A stretch of DNA of 64,000 nucleotides from Polaribacter sp. WD7 (GCF_003335085.1 NZ_QPEJ01000018.1:868001-932000), one strand, 5' to 3'. Numbered from the stretch's first letter, positions 28,432 to 38,632 are shown. Translations and numbers: made by a program. Notes: generated from the sequence alone by a model not told the origin.

Positions 28432-31290
28432 ATGATAAACAAACAAATTTTATATTCAATATTTTTTATAGCAGTTTTTCTAACTTCTTGTAATAATGTT
28501 ACTACTTCTAGTAGCTCAATGTCTTTTGAGAAACTATCTTTAAATACAAAACAGAATCCATCTTCAATAGAAAGTAAACAACCATTGTTTTCTTGGGTTG
28601 TTAACGTAGATGGTTTTAACAAATCACAATCTGCTTATCACATTTTAGTAGCATCATCAAAAGGAAAATTAAATGATAACGATGCTGATATTTGGAATTC
28701 TGATAAAGTAGCAAGTACCAAATCTACATTTGTAAAATACCAAGGAAAAGATTTAGAAGCATTACAGACGTATTTTTGGAAAGTAAAAATTTGGGACGAA
28801 AAAAGTGCATCTTCGGACTGGTCAGACGTTCAAGAATTTACAATGGGTTTACTGAATTCTAAAAACTGGGCAAATTCTAAATGGATTACTTTAAATAAAG
28901 ATACGAGAACTTCTGAGCATCGTTTTAGAGATTATAAAAGAGGTAACATGAAAGAGTCAAAGCCAGTAAATGGTTTTGCGGCTAGTTATTTTAGAAATGA
29001 ATTAGAGCTTGATAAAAAGGTTGAAAATGCACAAGTTTATATTTGTGGATTAGGGTATTACGAGTTGTATTTAAATGGAGATAAGGTGGGGGATCATGTC
29101 TTAGACCCAGCACCATCTAACTACGATAAGCAAGCATATTATGTAAATTATGATATTACAGAACAATTAAAATCTGGTAAAAATGCTTTCGGAATTATAT
29201 TAGGAAACGGATTTTACGGACAAAATATTTCTTGGAGTAGAGATCCAGAATCGAATAAAAAAGGAGTTTCTTACGGGCAACCAACAGTGCGTTGTTTGGT
29301 AAAATTGAATTTTACTGATGGAACTTCAGCAGACTTTTATACAGATGAAAACTGGAAAGAAGCTACAGGGCCAATTGTGTTTAACAACATTTATGGTGGA
29401 GATACTTATGATGCACGTTATGAATTGGGTAACTGGAATACTGTTGGCTATAATGATGCCAAATGGGGTAATGCAAAAGTAACATCACCTGATGTTAAAA
29501 AAATAAGTGCAAGTCAAATTCCACCGATTAAAAAATTAAAAGAGTTTGAACCGCAAAAAGTTTTTAAAGGGTCAGATGGTAACTGGATTGTAGATTTTGG
29601 TCAAAATATTGCGGGTTGGGTAAAACTAAATGTTAAAGAAAAAGAAGGGCAATTAATAGAGGTTGTTACTACAGAAGCCTTGTTAACAAATGGAAAAGAT
29701 ATTTTTAAAGGATCTACAGGAGGCGGAGCAAACGGAATGGCTCAAATATACAAGTACATTTGTAAAGGAGATGATTTAGAATCTTGGGAACCTAAATTTA
29801 GTTATCATGGATTTAGATACGCTAAAATTACAGGTATTTCTAGAAAACCAGATGCAGATATGATTAAAGCTGTTTTGGTGGCTACAGATATTCAAGAAAC
29901 TGGAAATTTTACTTCTTCGGATGAATTGTTAAACAAAATGCATAGCATTAGCAAATGGACTATTGTAGATAATGTACATGGAATTCCAGAAGATTGCCCA
30001 CATAGAGAAAAGTGTGGTTGGTTAGGAGATGCACATGCTTTTTGTGAGTATGCACTTTATAATTATGATATGTACGATTTCTACAAAAAATATATGGAAG
30101 ACATCAAAACACAGATGCGCCCTACTAAAGGACATAATAATCCAGAAAAAAAATGGTTAGTACCAACAATGATTGCTCCAGGAAAACGTACATCTACCTA
30201 TGCAAAAATAGATTGGGGAGTAGCTACCATGTATTTGCCTTGGTATAACTATAAGTTTTATGGAGATGAAACTATTGTAAAAGACTATTACGAACCTATG
30301 AAAGGGTTAACAGATTTCTATTTGAATTACAAAGGGGATAATGGAATTATGCAAGATGGTATGGGAGATTGGTGTCCACCAAGATGGGACAGACGTAAAA
30401 ATCCGAAAGCTATGGAATGTGACCCAATTATTTCTGCAAATGCTTACTTCTATGACGTGTTAGGTATTATGGAAAGATTTGCTAAAATGAATAACGATGC
30501 TAGCTATGAAGCACACATGAAACAAGAAAAAGAAGCATTAAAAAAAGCATTTAATAAAGAGTTTTTAGTAGGTATTCCTAATACCAGCTACAAATGGTAT
30601 CAGAGTCAAACAGCTACTGTGCAAGCATTACAATTTGGTATTGTGCCAGAAAATGAAATAGAAAGTGTGGTTAATGGTTTAGCACATGATATTGTTGCTG
30701 TAAAAGGTGGGCATCACTCAACTGGAATTCATGGAAATAGATATATCTATACCGTGTTAACCGAAAACGGAAAAGGAGATTTAGCACATGAAATCTTAAC
30801 AACACCAGAATTTCCTAGTCAGACGTATGTGATGAACTCTGGTTTTACAACATGGCCAGAGCGTCAATTTGTTTGGGAAGAAATGGAAGGACCAACAAAT
30901 TCGTTAAATCACCCAATGCATAGTGGTTTTGCAACCTATTTTTATGAATCTTTAGGAGGAATAAAATCGTCAATTGAAGCACCAGGATTTAAAGAGTTTA
31001 CCGTTAATCCAGAATTTCCAAGTAAAGTAACGCATACTAAAGTATCAGTTCCTACACCTTACGGTTCGATAAAAAGTAACTGGTCTTTTAAAAATAAGGT
31101 GTTGTCTATAGATTTTAATGTTCCTTTTAACACAAAAGCGAAAGTAATTTTAACTGATGATGAGTTAAAGTCAGTTAAAATCAATGGAGATTCTCTTGAA
31201 GATTTTCAAAAAGAGAATAGTATCAAAATAGAAAAAAATACAATTGTATTAGGTTCTGGAAAATATCTAGTAGTATACTCTAAATCTTAA
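28432..31290 (+). CDS. GH78 alpha-L-rhamnosidase, divergent subgroup, lipoprotein
   Basis: 952 residues, lipobox FLTSCNN. It has the GH78 order of N-terminal sandwich domains, alpha/alpha barrel and C-terminal sandwich, but the signature reads DCPHREKCGWLGD (D521, E526), one residue shorter than the DCPQRDER of the other three copies. E526 aligns with the general acid. The region after TTWPERQFVWEE supplies the base. This form is common in Bacteroidota and suggests a different linkage or aglycone preference. It lies 87 bp after the propeller gene with no operator in the gap and probably belongs to the unit starting at 22930. Confidence 0.88.
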   Translation: MINKQILYSIFFIAVFLTSCNNVTTSSSSMSFEKLSLNTKQNPSSIESKQPLFSWVVNVDGFNKSQSAYHILVASSKGKLNDNDADIWNSDKVASTKSTFVKYQGKDLEALQTYFWKVKIWDEKSASSDWSDVQEFTMGLLNSKNWANSKWITLNKDTRTSEHRFRDYKRGNMKESKPVNGFAASYFRNELELDKKVENAQVYICGLGYYELYLNGDKVGDHVLDPAPSNYDKQAYYVNYDITEQLKSGKNAFGIILGNGFYGQNISWSRDPESNKKGVSYGQPTVRCLVKLNFTDGTSADFYTDENWKEATGPIVFNNIYGGDTYDARYELGNWNTVGYNDAKWGNAKVTSPDVKKISASQIPPIKKLKEFEPQKVFKGSDGNWIVDFGQNIAGWVKLNVKEKEGQLIEVVTTEALLTNGKDIFKGSTGGGANGMAQIYKYICKGDDLESWEPKFSYHGFRYAKITGISRKPDADMIKAVLVATDIQETGNFTSSDELLNKMHSISKWTIVDNVHGIPEDCPHREKCGWLGDAHAFCEYALYNYDMYDFYKKYMEDIKTQMRPTKGHNNPEKKWLVPTMIAPGKRTSTYAKIDWGVATMYLPWYNYKFYGDETIVKDYYEPMKGLTDFYLNYKGDNGIMQDGMGDWCPPRWDRRKNPKAMECDPIISANAYFYDVLGIMERFAKMNNDASYEAHMKQEKEALKKAFNKEFLVGIPNTSYKWYQSQTATVQALQFGIVPENEIESVVNGLAHDIVAVKGGHHSTGIHGNRYIYTVLTENGKGDLAHEILTTPEFPSQTYVMNSGFTTWPERQFVWEEMEGPTNSLNHPMHSGFATYFYESLGGIKSSIEAPGFKEFTVNPEFPSKVTHTKVSVPTPYGSIKSNWSFKNKVLSIDFNVPFNTKAKVILTDDELKSVKINGDSLEDFQKENSIKIEKNTIVLGSGKYLVVYSKS

Positions 31291-31324
31291 AGAGCTTGAT
31301 TAAATTTGTCAGCATACAATTAAA

Positions 31325-32502
31325 ATGATTAGAACTATTACTACTGTTGTTTTTATATGTATGCTAGTTCTGTCAAGCTTTGCACAAAAAGGATTTACCC
31401 TTAATGGAATTATTGTAGATCAAAATAATAAAGGATTACCATATGTAGCTGTTAGTATACCAGCAAAAAATAAAGGAACTTCAAGTAATGCAGACGGAAA
31501 TTTTAGCCTAAAAGTTTTAGACTCAGATTTTAAAGCAATTATAGAAATTTCTAGTCTAGGTTTTAAAACAAAAAAAATTACTGTTGAAGCATTTTTAAAG
31601 AAAAAAACAAAGAGTATCGTTTTATTTGAAAGTGTAGCAACTTTAGATGAAATATCTCTATTGTTGCCTCTAGATTATATAAAATTGGCAAAAAAACATT
31701 TAAAAAATATACATTAAGTAGTAGACACCAATTGGCTATTTTATCGCGTCGTTTTTCTATAGAACATCAAAAACCTCATTTTTTTGTAGAGCAATACGTT
31801 AAGGTTTTAGATAAAGGCCCTGTAAGTAGTAATTTTTTAAAAATAGGAGTTGTAGAAATTAGAAAATCAGCAGATTATAGATTTTTGAAACTGAAACAAG
31901 GAAAACATTCTTTAGCATATATGACAGATAATAACCCTTTAAGGAGTGCAGATTTTGATAAAAAATATACCTGGGAAAGAGTTGGAACTACCACTTATGA
32001 TAGTGAAGATGTGATTATCTTAAAAGGAACTTCAAAAAAAAGTACAGAAAGGGTTAGATTTTATATAGGTATGGATACTTATGGTATTTTTAAAATAGAC
32101 ATGTCAGCTTTAAATGCAGTATATATTTATAAAAAAAATTCAGAAGGAAAATTATATTTAAGCTATCATAACAGAGAATATAAAATTAAGAAAACAATAA
32201 ATAAAATACTGAAAACTATTTTAAAAATTCAAACAGATACAATAGACTTAGCATACAGACATGAGGCTATTGTATTAAATGTAGAAACTGATAAAAATAA
32301 TAGTAAATTTAAAAGTTTTGGAGGTTACAATATTGATATGGGAGACATAAATTTACCATATCATCCTGAGTTTTGGGATACATTGCAAACGCCACCTCAA
32401 TCATCATTCTTCAGAAGAAGTAAAAGAGAGTTAGAACAATTATACGGCGTTTCTTTAGGTATCCAATTTGAACTATCTAACACTAAACAAAAAAAAGACT
32501 AA
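31325..32502 (+). pseudogene. Carboxypeptidase-like regulatory-domain protein, interrupted by a frameshift
   Basis: Two frames form one gene. The first (31325-31717) has a signal peptide (to SSFAQ) and a CarboxypepD_reg-like domain (GIIVDQNNKGLPYVAVSIP, DGNFSLKVL). The second continues from about 31700 to 32502 (SSRHQLAILSRRFSIEHQ to the end) without a credible start of its own. The break is at a run of six A at 31702-31707; a seventh A would join the frames as HLKKYTLSSRHQ. It is either a real loss-of-function mutation or a homopolymer sequencing error. The intact product would be about 390 residues, exported, of unknown function; such proteins often sit near TonB systems. Confidence 0.7.
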
Positions 32503-32589
32503 CAACATTTATTTTTTGAATAGATACTGAATATGAACGAGGTAATTGAAATTTAAGAATTCTAAAAAAAAGTTAAAAAAATAAAATAT

Positions 32590-32634
32590 CCTCACACAAC
32601 AGGACACTTCTAAAACTGTTATTGGTTAATATTG
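32590..32634 (+). promoter_or_regulatory. PUL operator plus -7 box, site 7
   Basis: CCTCACACAACAGGAC at 32590-32605 and box TAATATTG at 32627-32634 (offset 37 bp), 51 bp before the ATG at 32657. The upstream half-site is weak. Confidence 0.62.
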
Positions 32635-32656
32635 AGCAATTAACCCAAATATTAAA

Positions 32657-33667
32657 ATGATGAATAAAAATAAGATAAATCATATTTTTTTAATTGTTCT
32701 TTTTATAACAACCAGTACGCTTTTCTCTCAAACATCTGCATGTAATGGTGTACTGCCTTTTGAAGAAAAAGATGGTTTATTGACTATAGAGATGGAATCT
32801 GGTGTTTTGCCTTCTGGATCAAATTGGCAAAAAGGAAGTGAATCAGATCCTAATGTATCAGGGGCTACAATTGATTATATATTTTGGAATGGCACAGAAT
32901 CTTTTAATAGACTTTCTGGTGCACCAATTACTTATAACATAAAAATTAATAACTCTGGTACCTATAGATTTGCGTGGCGTGGCCGTATTGGAAGAGGTAC
33001 ATCTAGGGGTGAACATAATGATGCATGGTTGCGTATTGAAGCAGATGACTTTTTTGCTACCAAGCAGAATAGTCCTACTTCAACAGAAGTTGTAGAACCA
33101 AGACCTAATTGCAACAATAACCCAAATAGAAATTGTCCAGAGGGTTCTAGTACAGAAGGTTTTTTTAAAGCTTTTATGAACAGAAGTCCAACAGGCCCAG
33201 AAGATCAGAGATGGGGCTTTGTAACAAATGCTAATGATGGAGATTCTTTTAGATTTATTTGGGCAACTTTTAATACTCCTGGTAATTATTCTGTAATTGT
33301 TGATGCTAGGTCAAATTCCTTTTTTATTGATAAAATGGTCTTAAGAAGAAGTAATGTTTCTGATTCTACTGCTTTTAATTTAAACAATCCAGAATCTTCA
33401 TGTTTTGATGCCTCATTATCAACAGATGAAATATCAGCTACGGTTACAAAATTTTTCCCCAACCCAACCACAGGAAAATTAGAAATATCAAACTTACCGT
33501 TAAATACAACTTTAATTATCTCTAACATATACGGAGCAGCAATTCGTACAATACAAACCACTTTAGAAACAGAAATAATTGATCTTAGCGATTTACAAAG
33601 TGGTGTCTATTTTATTAGTAATTCTGATAAAAAGAATGGTTTTGTTAAAAAAATTATAAAAATATAA
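32657..33667 (+). CDS. Secreted CBM-like protein with T9SS domain, no catalytic domain seen
   Basis: 336 residues. Signal peptide 1-25. Residues of about 30-235 look like a galactose-binding-type beta-sandwich (LLTIEMESGVLPSGSNW, YNIKINNSGTYRFAWRGR, NYSVIVDARSNSFFIDKMVL), similar to CBM6/CBM35-like modules. The last 75 residues are a T9SS sorting domain (FFPNPTTGKLEIS, LQSGVYFIS). It is the first gene of the unit leading into a sulfatase, a lyase and a DUF1080 protein. The likely role is a cell-surface or released glycan-binding protein; the family is uncertain. Confidence 0.65.
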   Translation: MMNKNKINHIFLIVLFITTSTLFSQTSACNGVLPFEEKDGLLTIEMESGVLPSGSNWQKGSESDPNVSGATIDYIFWNGTESFNRLSGAPITYNIKINNSGTYRFAWRGRIGRGTSRGEHNDAWLRIEADDFFATKQNSPTSTEVVEPRPNCNNNPNRNCPEGSSTEGFFKAFMNRSPTGPEDQRWGFVTNANDGDSFRFIWATFNTPGNYSVIVDARSNSFFIDKMVLRRSNVSDSTAFNLNNPESSCFDASLSTDEISATVTKFFPNPTTGKLEISNLPLNTTLIISNIYGAAIRTIQTTLETEIIDLSDLQSGVYFISNSDKKNGFVKKIIKI

Positions 33668-33679
33668 CTCTTTAAATTA

Positions 33680-35278
33680 TTGAATTTCAAATCTTTAAAG
33701 CTTGTTCAATGCTTATTAATTCTTCTATTATTTTCCTTTTTTTCGTGTAAAGAAAAGAGAGTAAAAAAATATATAAAACCTAATATCCTATTTGTTTTGG
33801 TTGATGATTTGGGTTATCATGATTTAGGTGTTACAGGAAGTCATTTTTATGAAACACCTAATATAGATCAACTAGCTAAAGAAAGTACAATGTTTACAAG
33901 AGGGTATGCAGCTAGTAGAGTATGTAGCCCTTCAAGAGCCAGTATTTTTACAGGTAAGTTTACAGCAAGACATGGTATTACAGATTGGATTGGAGCAAAA
34001 ACGGGTAAAAATTGGAGATCAAGAAAAAGATTTGATAAATTGTTACCAGCAGATTACGTTATGGCTTTGCCAAAAGAAGATATAACCATGGCAGAAGCTT
34101 TTAAAAATTCAGGATACAAAACTTTTTTTGCAGGAAAATGGCATTTAGGTGATAAAGGATCTTATCCAGAGAATCATGGGTTTGATATCAATAAAGGTGG
34201 TTTTCATAGGGGAGGGCCAGCTGGCGGATTTTTTAGTCCTTGGAAAAACCCAAAACTAAAAAGTAAGCACAAAGGAGAAAATCTTAGCATTCGTTTGGCA
34301 GAAGAAACGGCACAGTTTATAAATCAACAAAAAGATAGCTCTTTTTTTGCATTTCTATCATTTTATGCTGTTCATGCACCTATTCAAACTTCAGAAAAAA
34401 AATGGAATAAGTATAGAAACAAAGCTGATAGTTTAGGTATTGCTAAAACAGGTTACAAGATGGAACGTGTTTTACCAATTAGACAAGTACAGGATAATCC
34501 TATTTACGCTGGTTTAGTAGAGACTATGGATGATGCTGTAGGTATTGTTTTAAATGCGTTAAAAGAAAATGGTTTAGATAAAAATACGATTGTAATCTTT
34601 ACTTCAGATAATGGAGGGGTAGCTTCAGGAGATAATTATTCAACGAGTAATTTACCTTTAAGAGGTGGTAAAGGATATCAATGGGAAGGTGGTATAAGAG
34701 AACCTTTTTTTATTAAAATTCCGTGGTTAAATTCTAAAATTAAAACGTCAGACTTTCCGGTAATTCATACAGATTTTTATCCAACTTTGTTGGATTTTGC
34801 AAACATTCCACTAAAACCAAAACAACACATAGACGGTATAAGTTTAAAACCAATTTTAGAAGGAAAGCAAATTGAAACAAATAGACCTTTATATTGGCAT
34901 TATCCACACTATGGAAACCAAGGAGGATCCCCTTCCTCTATAATTCAACAAAATGGTTGGAAGTTAATTCATTACTGGGAAGACAATCATCAAGAACTGT
35001 ATAAACTTCCATCAGAAGAACAAGATGACCAGAATGTTGTAAATCAGTATCCTTACAAAGCAAAAGAGTTAAAACTTAAATTACTATCTTGGTTAGAAGA
35101 GGTTAATGCAAAATACCCTAAAAAAGACCTAGAATATGACACTAGTAAAGCATCAAAAAGACTTTTTCAAATGGCTAATCAAAAAATGAAATCGTTAGAA
35201 AAAAATAGATTGGATGTTTTGTCTAGAGATTTTAAACCAAATGAAAATTGGTGGAAAAGTAAACTAACTGTAGATTAA
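33680..35278 (+). CDS. S1-family sulfatase, lipoprotein, TTG start
   Basis: 532 residues. A TTG at 33680 gives a good lipoprotein signal (LLILLLFSFFSC). It lies in the same frame as the previous gene, just four codons after its stop at 33665, and no in-frame ATG exists before the sulfatase core. Domain features: VLVDDLGYHDLG, C82 in CSPSR (formylglycine precursor), GKWHLGDKG, FTSDNGG and PLRGGKGYQWEGGIREP, an arylsulfatase-A-like S1 enzyme. Likely a periplasmic or membrane-attached exo-sulfatase acting on lyase products. The next gene begins 10 bp downstream. Confidence 0.85.
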   Translation: MNFKSLKLVQCLLILLLFSFFSCKEKRVKKYIKPNILFVLVDDLGYHDLGVTGSHFYETPNIDQLAKESTMFTRGYAASRVCSPSRASIFTGKFTARHGITDWIGAKTGKNWRSRKRFDKLLPADYVMALPKEDITMAEAFKNSGYKTFFAGKWHLGDKGSYPENHGFDINKGGFHRGGPAGGFFSPWKNPKLKSKHKGENLSIRLAEETAQFINQQKDSSFFAFLSFYAVHAPIQTSEKKWNKYRNKADSLGIAKTGYKMERVLPIRQVQDNPIYAGLVETMDDAVGIVLNALKENGLDKNTIVIFTSDNGGVASGDNYSTSNLPLRGGKGYQWEGGIREPFFIKIPWLNSKIKTSDFPVIHTDFYPTLLDFANIPLKPKQHIDGISLKPILEGKQIETNRPLYWHYPHYGNQGGSPSSIIQQNGWKLIHYWEDNHQELYKLPSEEQDDQNVVNQYPYKAKELKLKLLSWLEEVNAKYPKKDLEYDTSKASKRLFQMANQKMKSLEKNRLDVLSRDFKPNENWWKSKLTVD

Positions 35279-35288
35279 TAAAAATTAA

Positions 35289-37736
35289 ATGAAAAAAATA
35301 ATATTCGTAATTTTTGCTTTTTTTACATTAATTACTTCATCACAATCATTACAACACCCTACTATTTTTGCAACGTTAGATCAAAGGGAATCTATTTTAG
35401 AACTCATAGAAAAGTATGATTGGGCTAAAAGTATTAAATTACAACTACACTTGTTTGTAGATCCTTACCTGAGTAGTCATCAAAGAAACCCTAGAGCAAT
35501 ACTTGATAGAATTCCTGAATTTGCTAAAAATAGCAGACAACATACAGAATTTCAGGCGCATCCTTTTACTTCAAAGCATCATAAAATTTTAGCATTAGCA
35601 TCTAAATCTGCTATGTTGTATTATTTGACACAGAACGTTAAGTACGCTAAATTTTCTGCAGATATCCTAATGCCATATATTAATGAAATTGTAAAAAGAA
35701 ACCCTAAAAATACAACTATAAGTGGTAATGCTTTTTATGATCCAAGAACAACATATGTTCATTTTGCTTTAGCTTATGACTTTATTTATGAGTACTTAAA
35801 ATCTTCTAAAGCAACAGTTTTTGATAATCAATATAAAAAAAGAGTTCCTTTTAATAATGCTAAGGCTCAAAAAGCCATAAAAAACATGATAGGAGACATG
35901 TTGCAAGAATACGGAAAACCAGATAAGTATGGAAGTGTCGTATCTAATCATCCTATATTAACAGGTCCTGGAGCTTTATTTGCTATTTTATGTGTAGAAG
36001 ATGATGTAGAAAGAGAACGTTTATTTCATGTTTTTTGGGAAAAAGGAACAGCACATCAAAACTCGTTTACAAAAACAATTTTACCATTATTTGGCAAACA
36101 AGGTATATGGCCAGAATCTTTAAGCTATAGTTTTATGCCAGCAATTACTATGATGATAAATGTGGTAGACCGTATAAAACCAGAATTAAATATTACCAAA
36201 GAGTATAATTATATTTTTGAAGGAAATTTTTTGTTTGATAATTTAAGATACCCAGATAGAACTTTTGTAAGATTTGGAGACTCTAAAAGAAACAAAGATT
36301 TAACTGAAAAACTATACAGATATACCTTAGACTTAGCTACAAGAAGGGGGTATAAAGAGTTAGAGCAAAAAGCTCAAATAGCACTTACACAAGCATACAG
36401 TGCAAAAGGTGGTTACAAACCAAAACTGACAAACGATACATTTGATAATTTTAGAGAACTGCAATTATTTTGGGGACATCCAATTCCAAAATCTATAAAT
36501 AAACGTATAGATTTTCAAAAACCCACAGTAATTATAGAGCATGCAGGTATCGCATTGCAACGTAATGATTCAGAAAAAAATAATGTTAATTATGGCTTAA
36601 CGGGTGTTATAGGAGGTGCTCATTACGTTCATTCTCATGTTACAGGAATTAGTATGGAATTGTATGGTGCTGGTCATGTAATGGCACCCAATGCAGGCTT
36701 ACCAGAAACAGTGCAGCAAAGACGTGTACCGTTGCATGAAAATTATTTTAGATTGTACGCGGGTAACAACACTGTTATTGTAAACGGAACTTCTCATGGA
36801 CGAGATGAAGGTTCTTGGAAGGGAAACGCATACGTGTGGCAAAATACGGCTAAGAATATAGCAGCAGAACCCAAGCATTTACAAGATCCTATTGCCAAAG
36901 AGTTTAGTTTTGCAACGCAATTACTAGAGGATGAGGTTAATAATGCGAAACAGCAACGCACATTAGGTATTGTTAGAACAAGTGAAACTTCTGGGTATTA
37001 TTTAGATATCTTTCGTTCTAAATCTTATGAAGAAAATAAATTTCATGATTACGTTTATCATAATATAGGTGACAAAACGATTTTGCAAACTTCTGAAGCT
37101 AAAACATTAAAGTTTAAAAAAACAAAAAGGTATCAAAACGATATTGGAGACCCAGTACAATCTCCTGGATGGAGGTTTTTTGAAAAAGAAAAAGTATCTC
37201 AACCTATAAAAAATGAAATTCACATTAGGTTTGATGTTAGTAAAACCAATAGATATATGCACATGTTTGTTCCAGAAGGTGTGCAGAGAGAATATACAAA
37301 AGCAGTTGCTCCGCCAACAAGAGAAGCTAAAGACGGTTATGACAAAAAAAAGACTCAAGTAGTTGTCATTCGTCAGAAAGGAGAAGCTTGGAAAAAACCT
37401 TTTGTTACAGTTTTTGAACCAACTATAGGTGAAAAATCATCTGTTAAATCTGTTGAGGTTTTAGAAGTGAATAATAAAGTGGTAGGTGCAAAAGTACTCA
37501 GCTACATAGACGGAAAAGAAATTACTGATTATATCATTTCTAATGATGTGAATGAAGCTATAGTTTTACCAGATTTAGATTTGAAATTTGAGGGGCGTTA
37601 TGCGATTGTTAGAATTAGAAAAAATGGAGGCAATCAAAACTGTACCCTGTACATAGGAGACGGCAAAAACTTAGCGTACCAAGGCAAAAAAGTGGTAGTT
37701 GAAAAAGGAGATTCTAAAGCCATAAAAAAGTTTTAA
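35289..37736 (+). CDS. Heparinase II/III-fold polysaccharide lyase, periplasmic form
   Basis: 815 residues, signal peptide of about 1-18, no T9SS tail and no lipobox. An N-terminal alpha/alpha toroid (about 20-390) precedes a beta-sandwich domain. Candidate catalytic residues, by analogy with heparinase II and PL15/PL17 lyases, are H221 in SNHPILTG, Y280 in PESLSYSF and H445/H450 in GAHYVHSHVTG. The paralogue at the left edge carries a T9SS domain, so this copy looks like the periplasmic partner, perhaps exolytic on imported oligouronides. Ulvan lyases of this fold are known in PL37 and PL40. It lies two bases before the DUF1080 gene. Confidence 0.75.
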   Translation: MKKIIFVIFAFFTLITSSQSLQHPTIFATLDQRESILELIEKYDWAKSIKLQLHLFVDPYLSSHQRNPRAILDRIPEFAKNSRQHTEFQAHPFTSKHHKILALASKSAMLYYLTQNVKYAKFSADILMPYINEIVKRNPKNTTISGNAFYDPRTTYVHFALAYDFIYEYLKSSKATVFDNQYKKRVPFNNAKAQKAIKNMIGDMLQEYGKPDKYGSVVSNHPILTGPGALFAILCVEDDVERERLFHVFWEKGTAHQNSFTKTILPLFGKQGIWPESLSYSFMPAITMMINVVDRIKPELNITKEYNYIFEGNFLFDNLRYPDRTFVRFGDSKRNKDLTEKLYRYTLDLATRRGYKELEQKAQIALTQAYSAKGGYKPKLTNDTFDNFRELQLFWGHPIPKSINKRIDFQKPTVIIEHAGIALQRNDSEKNNVNYGLTGVIGGAHYVHSHVTGISMELYGAGHVMAPNAGLPETVQQRRVPLHENYFRLYAGNNTVIVNGTSHGRDEGSWKGNAYVWQNTAKNIAAEPKHLQDPIAKEFSFATQLLEDEVNNAKQQRTLGIVRTSETSGYYLDIFRSKSYEENKFHDYVYHNIGDKTILQTSEAKTLKFKKTKRYQNDIGDPVQSPGWRFFEKEKVSQPIKNEIHIRFDVSKTNRYMHMFVPEGVQREYTKAVAPPTREAKDGYDKKKTQVVVIRQKGEAWKKPFVTVFEPTIGEKSSVKSVEVLEVNNKVVGAKVLSYIDGKEITDYIISNDVNEAIVLPDLDLKFEGRYAIVRIRKNGGNQNCTLYIGDGKNLAYQGKKVVVEKGDSKAIKKF

Positions 37737-37738
37737 AA

Positions 37739-38515
37739 ATGAAAACCACTTTTATAAAACAGAAATATTACCTGCTATGCATGCTATTTATAATAATGGT
37801 TTCCTGCAAAAATCATCAAGATAAAACCAAAGAAAAAAGTGGGTTTTATCCCATTTTTAATGGTAAAAACTTAGAAGGTTGGTATGGAGATGTAACATAC
37901 TGGTCTGTAAAAGACGGAATTTTAACTGGAGAGGTTACCTCAGAGACAATTTTGAAAAGAAACTCTTTTGTTATTTATGAAAAAGAACAGCCTGTTAATT
38001 TTGAGTTGAAATTAGAATATAGAATTTCAGAATCTGGAAATAGCGGGGTTAATTATAGGAGCGAAAAAATAGAGAAGATTCCTTTTGCTTTAAGAGGGTA
38101 CCAATCAGATATTGATGGTAAAAACAAGTATACAGGTCAAAATTACGAAGAAAAAAAGCGAACCACTTTGGCTTACATTGGAGAGAAAGTAATTATTGAA
38201 TCTATGCCAGATACGATTTCTTTAGCAAACCTTAGAAAAAATGTAAAAAAGAATTGTTGGCAAACAAGAAATGTAGTTGCTTCTTTAGGAGATAAAAAAG
38301 AGTTAAAAAAATCTATTAAAGATACTAATTGGAACACCATGCATTTAATTGTAAAAGACAATCGTATGCAACATTTTGTAAATGGTGTGCTCATGAGTGA
38401 TGTTACCGATTTAGATACTAAAAACAGGAGTAACAAAGGTTTTATAGGAGTTCAGGTACATGTTGGTCCTCCAATGAAGGTTGAGTATAAAAATATGTAT
38501 CTAAAAAAACATTAA
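37739..38515 (+). CDS. DUF1080 (3-keto-glycoside hydrolase-like) lipoprotein
   Basis: 258 residues, lipobox MVSCKN. Single DUF1080 domain: FYPIFNGKNLEGWYG, WSVKDGILTGE, LEYRISESGNSGVNYRS, GYQSDIDGK, NTMHLIVKDNRMQHFVNG and a GFIGVQVHVGPP end. Members of this concanavalin-like fold have been shown to cleave 3-keto-glycosides, which form when a dehydrogenase oxidises the 3-OH of a sugar. It is translationally close (2 bp) to the lyase. No GMC or Gfo/Idh dehydrogenase is seen in the window, so the source of a keto substrate is open; the cytochrome modules at 18512-28344 are one candidate. Confidence 0.85.
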   Translation: MKTTFIKQKYYLLCMLFIIMVSCKNHQDKTKEKSGFYPIFNGKNLEGWYGDVTYWSVKDGILTGEVTSETILKRNSFVIYEKEQPVNFELKLEYRISESGNSGVNYRSEKIEKIPFALRGYQSDIDGKNKYTGQNYEEKKRTTLAYIGEKVIIESMPDTISLANLRKNVKKNCWQTRNVVASLGDKKELKKSIKDTNWNTMHLIVKDNRMQHFVNGVLMSDVTDLDTKNRSNKGFIGVQVHVGPPMKVEYKNMYLKKH

Positions 38516-38587
38516 CCTTACAGACGTTTTAATATTTTACAAAAACTTTAAGTATATAGCTTAAAGTAACGTTAAATTGCAATTTAT

Positions 38588-38632
38588 CAGTACACTACAG
38601 GTCATTAAAAGGCGTTTTAATATATACATTTG
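38588..38632 (+). promoter_or_regulatory. PUL operator plus -7 box, site 8
   Basis: CAGTACACTACAGGTC at 38588-38603 and a perfect TAnnTTTG box, TACATTTG, at 38625-38632 (offset 37 bp), 61 bp before the ATG at 38665. Confidence 0.72.

Noticed and set aside
31732..32502. Treating the second half of the frameshifted gene as an independent gene
   Set aside because: It would start at a TTG inside a conserved-looking stretch, has no signal peptide, and joins seamlessly to the upstream frame with one added A.
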